From Limnanthes douglasii subsp. nivea (Eukaryota; Streptophyta; Magnoliopsida; Brassicales; Limnanthaceae), in NCBI GenBank assembly GCA_036936605.1, contig JAUPFV010000005.1, forward strand, positions 573,001 through 637,000: DNA of 64,000 nucleotides, written 5' to 3'. The notes beneath the pieces were generated by a model, which was not told where the DNA came from, did not search any database, and saw only the letters and a program-made list of their open reading frames with translations. Shown here piece by piece: positions 33,167 through 44,480 of the stretch; positions within the stretch are counted from its first letter, which is position 1, and each line of letters opens with the position of its first letter. Position numbers and translations under genes: made by a program.

Positions 33167-33381
33167 AAACCAACCATCAGCCACCGAAAACCTAAACCTA
33201 GATCGAGAAACCCATCGAGCATTCGCCACAACTAAACCAACCATCAGCCACCGAAAACCTAAACCTAGATCGAGAAGCCCATCGAGCATTCGCCACAACC
33301 AAACCAACCATCAGCCACTGAAAACCTAAACCTAGATCGAGAAGCCCATCGAGCATTCGCCACAACCAAACCAACCATCAG
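33167..33381. repeat. 67-bp tandem repeat in the LINE 3' region
   Basis: Units beginning AAACCAACCATCAGCCAC start at 33167, 33234, 33301 and 33368, exactly 67 bp apart; about 3.2 units with few differences. They lie between the RNase H stop region and the 3' end. Confidence 0.95.
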
Positions 33382-33950
33382 CCAGGGTCAATGTAACCAA
33401 CACCTAAGCTTTCAAGAGTCACGATGGCCAGAAGCTGAATCGGGGCATCATCAACCGAAAACGATTTACCACCCTTCTCCTGCAAAACCCACTTAGAAAT
33501 CCAATCCGCAGCCACATTCTGCGTTCTAGAAACATATCGAAGATTCATTGAAGAACGAATCAGGCTACGATAAATCGATACCGTAGAGATGGAAGCAGGA
33601 TTACCGGTGGCCACAATGTCGATAAGAGTCTGACAATCAGACTCGATATCGACATTGTACCAGTTATTTCTTCTACAATAGATTAAGGCCTCCAACAGAG
33701 CCAGACACTCAGCTTTGAAGGGGTCAACTTTGCCAAAGAGGAAGCCATGGCCAAAAAGCAAGTTAACCAGCTCATCCCTAACCAAGAAGCCGCCACTGGC
33801 TTCGCCAAAGAAGCTACAGGCGCCATCGAAGTTAATCTTTAACCTTCCAGGAGGAGGAGCAAGCCACTTCAGGTACCTAATCTTGTGCTTTCTGTTGTTG
33901 ATTGAAAGACACCCCAAGGCATCACCAGCCTTGTATACACCTGACTAGTG
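33378..33950 (-). pseudogene. LINE RNase H domain
   Basis: LKINFDGACSFFGEASGGFL holds the first catalytic Asp (NFDGA); FKAECLALLEAL the Glu; DIESDCQTLI the second Asp; NVAADWISKW the last (usually NxxAD). All four active-site acids are visible. This C-terminal RNase H is typical of one branch of plant L1 elements. A stop lies just upstream in frame at about 33945. Confidence 0.88.
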
Positions 33951-34085
33951 AGAGGCTTTTAGAGTACCAATAGAGTCTATTCCAGTAATAATACTGTTAA
34001 TTCTAGTAATAGCGCAATCAAAATTATCATAAGAGTCAGTGAACTTGCTGTCATTCCTGTTATGCCAAATTGTCCAACAAATAAT

Positions 34086-36670
34086 TTACGGGACAAGATG
34101 GGTAATATGGAACTTACAATTCGAAGACCAGAACCAGCTATAGAAAACATGACTAATAGACATAAACCTACTTATAGGGATCTTAAAGAGAATCTCATAG
34201 TAATTCCACAAAGACCAAGCATAGTTACAGTTAATGAAGAGGTGATTCTTCTCTTCACAACTGTAACAAAACTGACATTTAGAAACAGAAATGAAATGCC
34301 TTTTAGCAAAGATACTGTCAATTGGGATAAAGTTTTTTAATAACTTCCAACTTAGAAAAGAGAATTTACTTGGGATGAAGTGGCTCCAAATCTTTATAAA
34401 AATGTTTTGTTTTGTGTTTTTGAACCTAATAACATCCCAAGTTTGCTTAGTGTTAAACTTTTTATCCTTAGTAAGAACCCATTCAATCTTATCTTCCTGG
34501 TCATGGACAATTTTAACACATTTAATATGTGAAAGACGATCATGAGACAGGAAGCTAGGAAGAGAGTAATCCCAATTGTTATCCTTCCAGAAAGTCAAGA
34601 CCTTAGCAGAAAGAAGCCATGTCCTAGAATCAGACCCATTAGCAATAGGAGACATGCCATGCCAGGCATCTCTCTAAAAATCCACATCCCCTCTACCTAA
34701 TTTCCAGTTAACATAACGATCAGCCTGACTCTTAATAGAGAACAGTCTTTTCCAAATAATGGAATCAGTAGCTTTACACACTGCAATAGAAGGATGACAG
34801 TTAAAACAATAAGTATGATGCATAAGATCAGCCCAAAGAGAATGGCCACTCCTGAAAAGAAACCATAACTTGAAGGAGAAAGTGGTTTGAATATCAGATA
34901 ATTGCTTGATATTCAAGCCACCTTCATCAAAGGGCCTACATAGACGGTTCCAAGAGGTCCAATGGATGGCTCTATCATTATAGTTGGACCTCCAAAGGAA
35001 CTTATTAAAGCATAACTCAATCTTGTTGAGAATAGCCTTGGGGATTAGAGTGTTCTGCATCCAATAATAAACTATGTGATGGAGAACACTCTTAATAAGA
35101 CACAGCCTTCCCCCAAAAGACAAAGATTTCATATCCCAAATCTAAATTTTATTATAAATAGCAGCCAAAAGATTAACGAAATTCTTTCCTTTGTTATTTG
35201 CAGATATGCTAATTCCCAAGTACTTGAAAGGAGCGTGATCAATGTTAAAACCAGTAGAAGATTTCAGCCTGGAGTTAGCAGCAAAGGCCAGCCTAGTCGA
35301 GGTAACAATCTTTGTTTTATCCTTGTTTATCATTTGTCCAGAAGCAATTTGATAGTTTTCCAACAACTTGCACAGATTATCAATTGAGGAAGGAGCACTA
35401 TTGGAGAAAATGACAATATCATCAGCAAACGCGAGGCAAGGTAAAATATAACCTGACTTTAAATAATATTTCATGTTTGGATTAGAATCATATAGCTTAG
35501 AGAGACCCCTTAGAAGAGCCTCCTCAGCAAGAATGAATAGGCAAGGAGACGAAGGATCTCCTTGCCTTAATCCATTCTTTTGAGGAAAGTACCCAATGCT
35601 ATTACCATTAATGAGGATAGACACCATCACATTAGAAATGAGCGAATGAATTAAGGCCAAAAGACCATCAGAGAAACCAAAGCTTTTCATCACCTTGATA
35701 ACAAAGGCATGCGACATTCTGTCAAATGCCTTTATCATATCAAGCTAGATTATAATATTTCCCTTAGAAGGCCTTCTATTAATATTATGCAGCATCTCTT
35801 TTATGATGAGAATATTATCATGAATAAGCCTATCCTTAACAAATGCACCTTGACATTTAGAAATTATATTAGGAAGAATGAGGGCAATTCTAGTGTTAAT
35901 AAGAGATGAAATGAGCCTGTTAAAAATAGTACAAAGGCTAATAGGCCTGAAATTATTCCAAGAGATAGGGTTAGGAGACTTAGGAATAAGACAAATCCCG
36001 GTAGCAAAGACACCATTAGGTATAGTCATACCCTTAAGATAAGAATTAATGGCCTGACAAAGATCAGAACAGATGATTTCCCAACAAGACTTAAGAAAGT
36101 GACAGTTAAAACCATCAGTGCCAGCAGCACTATCATTTTTCATGGCAGAGACAATGCTCCACATCTCCTCTTTAGAAGTAGGCCTCATAATACTACTATT
36201 ATCCCTGGCACTAACAAGATTAGGAATGTTACTAAGAATAGAATCATTAATGTTAGAATCATCACATGAATATGTGCAACCAGAAAGAATGCCTTTAAAG
36301 TAAGACTCAGCGGAGCAAGCAATATCAGAGTCCTTAGATAACCAAATACCCTTGTCTTTGATCCCCAGAATGGAATTATTCTTCTTTTTATTAGAAACAT
36401 AAGAAAGATAGAGTTTAGTGTTACCATCCCCACTGTTTAACCAAGAGTTATAGCACTTCTGCTTCCAGTAACATTCCTCATTCTTACGAGCTTGAATGAG
36501 CAAGTTGTTGGCCTTAGATAAGCTAGCCTTAGAATCAATAATGTTGGCAGCCTGGTGATTAAGCTCCTTAGCAGCCACATCCTCCACAACCTGCTTAACT
36601 TTACTAAAAATATTACCAAATTTATTAATATTCCACCCTTTGAGAAACTTCTTAAGTCTCCTGAGCTTAT
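34086..36670 (-). pseudogene. LINE reverse transcriptase and zinc-knuckle-like linker
   Basis: RT blocks appear in order: LIPKSPNPISWNNFRPISLC, GAFVKDRLIHDNIL, MIKAFDRMSHAFV (catalytic Asp), LRQGDPSSPCLFIL and CLAFADDIVIFSN (FADD active site). Then GGRLCLIKSVLHHI, and a zf-RVT-like part, CQFCYSCEEKNHLFINC. In-frame stops lie near 36670, 35743, 35140, 34672 and 34085. The enzyme would copy element RNA at the nicked target. All core residues survive, so decay is recent. Confidence 0.9.
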
Positions 36671-36671
36671 A

Positions 36672-37472
36672 CTAAAAAATCATATTAGTCTCACCCTTAT
36701 AATATATGTTCCAGTTAAGAGTAACATCATTAATAAAATCAGGGTGGTTAGTCCAAGCATTAATAAACTTGAAGAAACCTTTATTGTGAGAAATAGAGCT
36801 AATAGAGTTAGACAAAGTAATCAAGAGAGGAGCATGGTCAGAGCAAGTTCTGACCTTGTGTAAGACCTGAGTATGAAATGAAATAGAAGCCTTATTATTT
36901 ATCATAAATATATCTAATCTTTTCCAAGCTCTGTTATTACTCCAGGTGTATCTAGAGCCAACAAAACCAGGATCATCAAGATTACAGAGCCTGATGAAAT
37001 CATTAAAATCATCAGCGCTAGAGACATCAAAAGAGGAGCAATTAAACTGGTCATCAGAGCAAGAGATGGCATTGAAATCACCAGCCAGAATCCAAGGCTT
37101 GTCATTATTAGGTATGATTCCCAACTTACTCCAAAGCTCTTTACGCTGCACACTTCTATTCTTAGCATAAACTGAAGTTAATAAACCAGAGAAATTAGAA
37201 GCATTAATCTCCAAGTGGAGAAACTGATCATGATCAATCAAGACATTTAAGCTAATCTCATCTATCCAAAATATCCACATTTTATTAGAACAGTTAGAAA
37301 CCCAATTATTAAAACCAATTTTCTGAGCAATTTTCTCAATTTTATCGATTCTAGCCAAAGGCTCTTGGATAGCAATCAGTTTAACCTTATCTTTATTAAT
37401 GATAAACTTGAGTCTAGACAATGTAGCACTATTATTGAGACCACAAGCATTCCAACTAAGAAACTTAATCAT
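36672..37472 (-). CDS. LINE ORF2 endonuclease domain
   Basis: Open for 266 codons from ATG 37470-37472. It starts MIKFLSWNACGLNN and carries IAIQEP (catalytic Glu), ILAGDFNAI (Asp and Asn), WKRLDIFM and CSDHAPLLI (SDH). All catalytic residues of an AP-type endonuclease are present. It ends at a TAG that separates it from the RT domain. The start ATG overlaps the ORF1 stop as ATGA. Confidence 0.88.
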   Translation of the reverse strand: MIKFLSWNACGLNNSATLSRLKFIINKDKVKLIAIQEPLARIDKIEKIAQKIGFNNWVSNCSNKMWIFWIDEISLNVLIDHDQFLHLEINASNFSGLLTSVYAKNRSVQRKELWSKLGIIPNNDKPWILAGDFNAISCSDDQFNCSSFDVSSADDFNDFIRLCNLDDPGFVGSRYTWSNNRAWKRLDIFMINNKASISFHTQVLHKVRTCSDHAPLLITLSNSISSISHNKGFFKFINAWTNHPDFINDVTLNWNIYYKGETNMIF

Positions 37473-38782
37473 TCAGATAAAGAATAAGAATTAGTTTTGT
37501 CTATTTTTTTAAGAGATTTGATAGTTAGCCTTTTGACATTCCTGCTTTTACTTGCAGATTTTAACTTACTGTGAACAAGGGAAGTGAAGCCATGATCAGA
37601 AGAACTGGGAGAAGCAACAGTTGGGGAAGGATTATAGCTACCAATAATACTTTGCTTAGGAGAACTAGACACAAGAGCATCTGCAATCTGATCCCGATCT
37701 AATCCTTGGAGCGCGCTTATCAATTCTAGATCCTGCTTAGATGTATCTCCAACAGGACTTGTAATACCAGGATTGATAGGGCTTGTAGTACCAGTATTTC
37801 TAGGAACCTCAACAGGCTTATCCTTAGAAGTAATTATAGATTTAAGTCTCCTTTTGTAAACCTTAATAAAAGTTTCATTAGTACATTGAGGACTTGTACC
37901 CTTTTCTTTAACAGAATCATAATGAAGATTATCTGTATTAGCCACTTCCTTTTTAGTATCATCTTTATGAATAACATCTTCTTTATTCAAAATCTTCTTG
38001 CATTTCTCAGAATCATAACCTAAATGATGACAAGTTTGACAGTAACAAGGAGCATTCTTATAGCTAACACCGAGCCAGCAACCATCACGATCACCAAACC
38101 CTATCCACAATTTCCTTTTCAATAATCTGGATACATCAATCTCAACCAAAGCATAGCAAGAATTCGTTTTAGCCCGATTGATCTCCGGCACCACAACTTG
38201 ATGAACCATTCCTAAAGAAGCAGCCAGCTCATGTATAATAGATCTATTGTACAGAAACTCAGGCAGCTTTTCAAACCTTACCCACAGCAAGGCAACATGA
38301 CACTCATAATTTCTACTATTTTGAGAACACTATTTGATGATCCGCATAACTTTGCCATCCAAATTCCAAAAAAAATTCAACCATAACCTATCGACATCCT
38401 CCAACAAGGTGAACTCTATAAGAATTTTCCTTGAGTCGAGCGTGACATACGTAAACATTCCCTTGAACTTAAAAGAATCAAGAAACGCTTGAAAGGTTGC
38501 CCGCTTAGGGATGCCTTGACTGAATTTGGCAATGAGAGTAGATCTAGATTGAGCCAGAAGGGCGGCTTTAGCTTGCGTTGTGAATTGAATCATGTTATGG
38601 TCGTCAAAAGACGAAACAAATTCCGGGCGAAACTCGGAACATTCTGTCCTGTTCTTCAAAACTTCAGGGAATAACGTTCTGTCATTAGTTCGAACCTCGT
38701 TAGAACTTTGAATCGGGGAATTTATATCCTTCTTACCACTCAAAGGAGGGAAATCGTTAATATTTAGAGAAATATTAGCCAT
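37469..38782 (-). pseudogene. LINE ORF1 (RNA-binding protein), one internal stop
   Basis: I place the start at the ATG 38780-38782 (MANISLNINDFPPLSG), a typical plant L1 ORF1 N-terminus. LIAKFSQGIPKRATFQAF and the following DUF4283-like domain come next, interrupted by a TAG near 38327. Then LWVRFEKLPEFLYN, and a knuckle CQTCHHLGYDSEKC in which the usual His after Gly is Tyr. A Ser/Pro/Lys-rich tail follows, to the TGA at 37469-37471. It would coat element RNA. Confidence 0.85.
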
Positions 38783-39168
38783 CAAGCACCAATCTAGAAA
38801 CCAAGAAACAAAGCAACCTCTAAAAGAACAGAGGCCAAAAGCTAAGAAGATAAGAGTTTTCAAAAGAAAACCCACAGCAGCCTGCAAGCCCAGAGCCAAT
38901 ATCAGAGCCTGCAAGACCTCAAAGAGATCAGCGAGCCAATACCAGAGCTCACAGCGAGGGAAGCCCTGCTCCCGAAAACCAGAAACCACGGGAACTAGAA
39001 CAGTGCCGGAGATGAAAGAAGGAACCCAACGCAGGCAAAAATAAGAAGAAGAAATGATAAAGAAGAAGAAGATGATTTCTTAGAGATCAAGAAAGCACTC
39101 TCATTTCTTGGAGCTTCCGGTTTTCATCCGAAAAATCAAATACCAAATTCAGGTTCCATCTTTTAGTT

Positions 39169-39480
39169 AGTTTCTATTTTTTTGTTTCATTTTAATTAGT
39201 AACATACTTGATATGATGATCCAATTATACAAGATTATTTATCATAAAACCTAAATAAATCATTTATATCAATTTTTAATAATTTACTTTATTTGTTATT
39301 TGTAGAGATTAAATTAAATATTATCTTATAAATTATATTTCATTTTTGTTTCAGAAATTTTTTTATGTTTGGATTCTTTATATATATTTGTGTTCCTAAA
39401 TATTTTTTGTGTGGATTCTTTATCGCAATAACAAAAAAAAACTCCATCTCACTAGAAAAAAAACAATCGATTTGCGATAT
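39169..39480. other. No gene identified
   Basis: AT-rich interval between the LINE TSD and the first gypsy G2 fragment. Confidence 0.5.
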
Positions 39481-39745
39481 GTCTTGTCAATTGTCGAAAG
39501 CAGTATGTGCCGTACCCATGGTGTATTGGGCTGACCACTCCAAGTTTTTTATTTCTTCAATAGGTCGGTCAAAGGTGTTTTTCGTATGTATCCATAGTTA
39601 GTAGTACTTGATAAGACATATGAAAGATCTTCATTCTGGTACTTTTGTTATGACTCTCCCTTTCTGGATTGCGTGGATTTTGGTTTCTTCCATCATAAGT
39701 TTTTTGCTGCTGATTTTGTGGCATAGGAAAAAAAAAATTTAGAAA
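39480..39745 (-). pseudogene. Ty3/gypsy (family G2) RT fragment, antisense
   Basis: Complement matches the region after the RT active site in neighbouring G2 copies (MEEAKIHAIQ... and the Asp/Glu-rich RT connection). It is head to head with the sense G2 fragment starting near 39766. The same head-to-head arrangement is seen around 61500. Confidence 0.6.
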
Positions 39746-39765
39746 ATGAGAACTTTTCTTCGTTT

Positions 39766-40956
39766 ATGTATAGATCGTTCTCTTTTCGTGCTTGGAAAAT
39801 GGTGCGCAAGTGTTCGACATGTTCTTTCACCGTCTTGTTTCACTATATCATCAAAATATACAACAAGAAACTCGTCAAAGTATGGATGAAGTATAGCTTA
39901 CTTTTGGTACACTTATTTTTTGTTTATATTAATGCACCTGCTACTTTTCGTACGTTAATTAACAAAATATTTCACTCGTACTTGGGCGAGCTTGTTATGG
40001 TTTATCTTGATAATATAATGATATATAGTAAGATGATGGAAGAGTATGTCAAACAATTGCTAATCATTTTTTAAGTACTAAGGATCTATACTTAAAGAAA
40101 GATAAGTGCTCGTTTGAGGAAGTCTCGTAGGTCACAAAATCGGAAGTAGAAAACTTATAATGGAAGAAGCCAAGATCTGTGCCAAAGTACGAGAGTTGGG
40201 ATATTTCCTAGGTTTTATCAACTACTACCAACGGTTCATTCTAGGATTGATACTCACGGAAAACATCCCATTTTCCCGACCTATTGAAGAAATGAAGAAC
40301 TTGAGATTGGTAAAACCAATGGATGAAACATTCAAGGAAATAAAACAAGTCGTGATCGAAGAGCCAGTCTTGAAACTTCTCAAACCAACACTACCATTTA
40401 AAGTGCACACCAAGGTTTGAGATTTTGCCATAAGAGGATTTTTGATGCAAGAAGACACCCCATCACATTTGAAATTCGTAAAATGAGTGATGCAAAATGT
40501 CCTTACAAAATTCAACTATGAGTATAAACCGGGAAAAGGCAACATCTTATAGATACACTCACTCGCAAGGCAAAATTGGAAAATCTCGCGAAAACCAGAA
40601 ACATGTTAATGGGTTCGTATAAAGGTAGGATTGAACAAGGATCCAAATGTGAAAAGTATGGCGACGTTCACCAAATCAAGAAGGACAAGACCGTTTTGGG
40701 TTGAAGATGATCTATTATTCACTTCGAGGAGAAGGGTCTACTTGACTCAGTGGTACAATTTTAATAGAGACATCATCAAGGAATTTCATGACTTGCGGTG
40801 GGCAGGTCACCCCGACACCCATCACACGTTATCACTACTTCACGAGAAGTTCTTTTAGCACAACTTCAGGATGACGTAGAGACATACCTGCGGAGGTGTC
40901 TTGTATGCCAACAAGACAAGATTGAAAAAAACAACCCGGCGGTCTTTTGGAACCAC
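39766..40956 (+). pseudogene. Ty3/gypsy G2 pol (RT, RNase H, integrase zinc finger), copy P1
   Basis: Pieces in order: INAPATFRTLINKIFHSYLG and MVYLDNIMIYSKMMEEY (RT site, YLDD changed to YLDN); GYFLGFINYYQRFILGL; a VHTKV-DFAIRGFLMQ stretch (RNase H); FWVEDDLLFTSRRRVYL; WAGHPDTHHTLSLL and DVETYLRRCLVCQQDKIE, the integrase zinc-binding HHCC region. Chromovirus-like lineage. Frameshifts and stops are frequent. It is cut at 40956 by a G1 segment. Confidence 0.85.
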
Positions 40957-41782
40957 AAAAAACAATCACAAGATACTTTTTACTATCTTAGGAAAATCGA
41001 ACTCCATTTCAAATAAAATACTTAACACACTAGTGATTAGATGAAGTTGTTTCTTTTATTTTGTGTAACCAGAGATGACCTAGAATTATAACTAACATTG
41101 AGTATCCATTATCATAAACAGAGTATGTATTGTTTTTATTTCTCACAAATACCATTTGTCACAAGAAATTATACTTCACAAATAGACAAAATTAACCTTA
41201 CATTAAAACTTAGTAAATTCCTTTCAATTTTCTTATATGAAGTTATCGCAATCAAATGTTCATAACTGCTTATATGTAAAAGACTAGTCTAACTTTTTGT
41301 ACCGTTCATAACTTTTCAAGTTATTACCCCGAGTATTTCTAAATTAACTAACAAAGAATTATCATGCGGAGTAACTAACCCTTTCAAATCATCATCATTG
41401 AAAATTAAAAATGGGTTTGAATATCTATCCACATACAATAACGATTCTACAACAAGATGCAACTCTAGAGATTTCATGTATCGCATTCCACGAATTACGA
41501 GAAGTTCCAGCTAAATATCACACCAGCTAAGAAAATGTTGATTTATAAAATATATCGAGCTAAAATCGTTTACTCAAAGATAGTAGATGGACTATGTATT
41601 TAATCACCCATGTTAAATTCATACAAAATTTACATTTTCTTATAACTCTTTAATTTATAAAGAGAGATAAATAAGTTATTTATTGGACCGTATCAAACCT
41701 TCTACTTACAACAACCTTAATATGTTTATAAATCAAAATTAATTTAATCTTAGACCCTTAAATAATTGACCATGCGTCTCAA
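40957..41782 (-). mobile_element. G1-derived insertion inside G2 pol
   Basis: Uninterrupted G2 pol (54593-54969, antisense) shows these 826 bp are foreign. TGGAACCAC occurs on both sides (40948-40956 and 41783-41791). Internally, 41340-41400 read antisense gives the gypsy G1 protease-region stretch FNDDDLKGLVTPH, also found sense at 49960-50020. The same left junction recurs at 45359/45360 and 51652/51651. The right edge is less clear because GACCATGCRTCTCAATGGAA is partly repeated there. Confidence 0.65.
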
Positions 41783-42230
41783 TGGAACCACTTCCGATCC
41801 CGGAGAGACCATGCATCTCAATGGAATTTATCATATGCTTGCCTAACTCTGATGACTTTAGAACGATTATCATGGTTGTAGACAGGTTTATAAAGTACGC
41901 AACCTTTTGCAGCTGCCTCACTAGGATGTACAGCCGACGAGGCAGCCAAATTGTTCTTCAGAAACAAGGAGAAATATTGAAGGATCCCGAAAACATTGTG
42001 ATCGATTGAGATGTACACTTCACGGGGTAATTTTAGACGGAGCTCTTCAAGCTAATGGGTATCAAACTAAACTTTTCAACTAGTTTCCACCCTCAATCTG
42101 ATGGGCAGACAGAGCGAATGAGTGAACTATTTGAGCTGTACATTCGACATTATGTAAGTGTCAAACAACGAGATTGATCACAGTTGCTCGATGTAGCTCA
42201 ATTCTCCTATGCAGGTTACAGTTAAGATAT
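41783..42230 (+). pseudogene. Ty3/gypsy G2 integrase core, copy P1 continued
   Basis: MEPLPIPERPCISMEFIICL, then IIMVVDRFIKYATF is the first catalytic Asp block. FSTSFHPQSDGQTERM near 42070-42120 carries the catalytic Glu. LLDVAQFSY follows. Broken frames. Confidence 0.85.
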
Positions 42231-42454
42231 TTTTGTGTTGATTAGATTTTAGCAACAATGAAGAAAATAAATCTGATACGGCTTTAGAAGATAGACAGGT
42301 TACAAGAAATGTGAAAGAATGATCTGGTGAAAACAACACTAGTAATGATGTTGTGATACTTCAAGAGGCTGCATTGGAGTCCAAATAAGTTGTGCCGAAG
42401 GGATGCAAGCTATGACGGCCAGTGATTTTGTTAGTGTTCAAATTTTGTAACTTG
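42231..42454. other. G2 3' region, unassigned
   Basis: A NEENKSDTALEDRQVTRN-like acidic stretch is readable in one frame. No known domain; no chromodomain seen. Confidence 0.35.
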
Positions 42455-43690
42455 TACACGGACATTGGTGTTGTAGAAGTATAACTCTCGTGGTAAAGCA
42501 TGACTTTGAATCATTTTTATTGTAGTGTTTTTGGGTCTGGATTTTTAGTTTTTCTTTTACCCTTTATTATTAAATGCAATTAGTGGTACACTAGAAAGCA
42601 ATATTATATTAAAGAATTTAAAATAAATAAAATACTATGCACACTAATAAACCCAATTATTTTGTCCGATAAATAATCAAGATGATAATAGGTAGGCTCG
42701 GTGAGATTGCTAAATCCGTAATCCATTTCGTTTTTATTAAACTCGAAGAGTTTGGAATAATATATTAGTTTGGATAAAACTTATCTTTTCATTTCAAGTC
42801 TTTCGGGTTCGGAATACTTATCGTACCCATTTATTATTTATTTATTTATAAAATATATTTTTAATAATTAATTATTTAATAAAATATATATAATATATAA
42901 TAATAATAATATAACAAATATAAATCTTTATATTTGGGACCAATTTATAACTCCAGTAACAAATTTTATAAAAAAAAATTATTATTTTTTATTTATATTT
43001 ATTTTAATTTGTAATAAATTATATTTGTTTTTAAAATATGTAAATTCATTTAAATATATATATCTTTTGTCTAAATTTATCCGACTTAAATATTTATATT
43101 TGTGAAATAAATTTATGATTTTAATTAATTATAATAGTTATAAAAAAGATATCAACTGTTACCAAATTATAGAAATATTAATATTATGCTTGTAAGCATC
43201 TCCAATATACTCGGTATATGAGACTAGATAGTAGATTTGAAGACTATTAGTCATTCTTTTCTTTCCGACAGATAATCTATTAGACTAGTTATATTTACTC
43301 GCGTAATTTTTGGTAGGTATATTTACCGTGACAGGTGACATTGGGTAATAAAAAGCTACCTTAATTATAAAAAACTGTTGAATTATATGTTAATCTAAAA
43401 TTTTAGATTATAAAAATATTAGGTATATTTAACAAATTTTTAGAGTAGCTGTTGGGGATGCTTGTATATTGGAGGATAATTTTCGTGTGTGAAACAAGAT
43501 TTGTTAAATATAAGTAAAAAAAATGTTGCATTAATCAGGTGCAAAAACAAGGGTTACTTAAATAAACAGTTTATAATTTTTTTAGTTGTCACTTAAAAAC
43601 AAATAATAATATGTTATCAATAAAAAAAATACAATCCAAAATTTGACAGTAAATGATCAATATATATTTATTTTCATTAGTAAATAAATT
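42455..43690 (+). repeat. 1.2-kb repeat R, copy 1 (putative G2 LTR)
   Basis: Nearly the same sequence lies at 46088-47285 and, inverted and 5'-shortened, at 53400-54525. It follows a G2 integrase end and precedes a G2 5' region, the position an LTR would take. Clear TG...CA ends and a gypsy primer site were not found, so the LTR call is inference. Confidence 0.6.
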
Positions 43691-43699
43691 TTCGTTTAT

Positions 43700-44480
43700 T
43701 TATTAGTATTACCTTCAGTTTCAGTGGGCCTTAACAGCCCTACAGCCACACCCAACCCCAAACCACAAAGTGACCCAGTCTCTAGTCAGAGCTTTGACTT
43801 AACAGCATTTGAAAAAGTAGAAAAAAGTGAAATGGAACGCCGACGATTACAACAACAAATTGATGAACTGAAAAAGAAAGTCCAAGAAACGGAGAAGATC
43901 ATTACATAAATGAAATCTGATGCAGAGATGGACATTGAGGTTGAACTATAAAACACACTTAAACTGCCTATGTTGAAGCTAATCATGGAACAACTAAACA
44001 CCGAGCAAAAACTTATTCAAGGAGAAAGATATTAAATGATCAAGACCACCAATCACCAAATAAAATAAGAAAAACATAAAATATTGTTGTGGAAGACAAG
44101 GTTCCACCTCCACAACAAGAAAAAAAGTGAAGATGATTTGGAAAAACAAAATCATAATGTTGTTGTTACTGATGAAAATGACCATGTTGCTGATGTTGAA
44201 TTTCATGTTGTTGCTACTACATATGAGGATCTTATTGTTGTTGCAAACAAGAATGTTGGGGTGTAAAACCAAGTTGATATCACTATTAATAGTGATTCCC
44301 CTATTAATGTTGATATTGTTACTTCTGAAGATATTGTTGCTGTAGAAAAGGAGAATTATATTCCTACTGAAGTTGGAATGGAAAAGCCAGTTGATGCCAC
44401 TATTATTAGTGATGTTGTGTTTGAAACCATAGACAATCCCACTATTCCCGCTGCTGATTTTGTGGCACTGGAAAAAGTTT
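43700..44480 (+). pseudogene. Unrecognised ORF upstream of G2 RT (coiled-coil then acidic), copy 1
   Basis: In one frame, SPTATPNPKPQSDPVSS leads to a strong coiled-coil, EKVEKSEMERRRLQQQIDEL and KKKVQETEKIIT. After a stop at 43907 and a frame change come KKSEDDLEKQNHNVVVTDEN and HVADVEFHVVATTYEDLIVV, then PTEVGMEKPVDATI. An inverted copy is at 52450-53390. I know no family for it. By position it could be a gag-like or extra ORF of G2. Confidence 0.45.

Larger units (their letters stand above)
32526..39150 (-). mobile_element. Near-complete L1-type LINE with 18-bp TSD
   Basis: The identical 18-bp AGGTTCCATCTTTTAGTT flanks the element at 32508-32525 and 39151-39168. Antisense order is 5' UTR, ORF1 (38782-37469), ORF2 endonuclease (37472-36672), RT (about 36670-34090), RNase H (33917-33378), a 3' region with 67-bp repeats, and a short poly(A) that appears as the T run at 32523-32530. 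All domains of an autonomous plant L1 are present, but several in-frame stops disable it. It begins 46 bp beyond the right TSD of the Pack-MULE. Confidence 0.93.

Noticed and set aside
40225..40515. Antisense ORF opposite G2 RT (also sense 60723-61043)
   Set aside because: Shadow frame of the gypsy polymerase; the opposite strand carries the conserved motifs.
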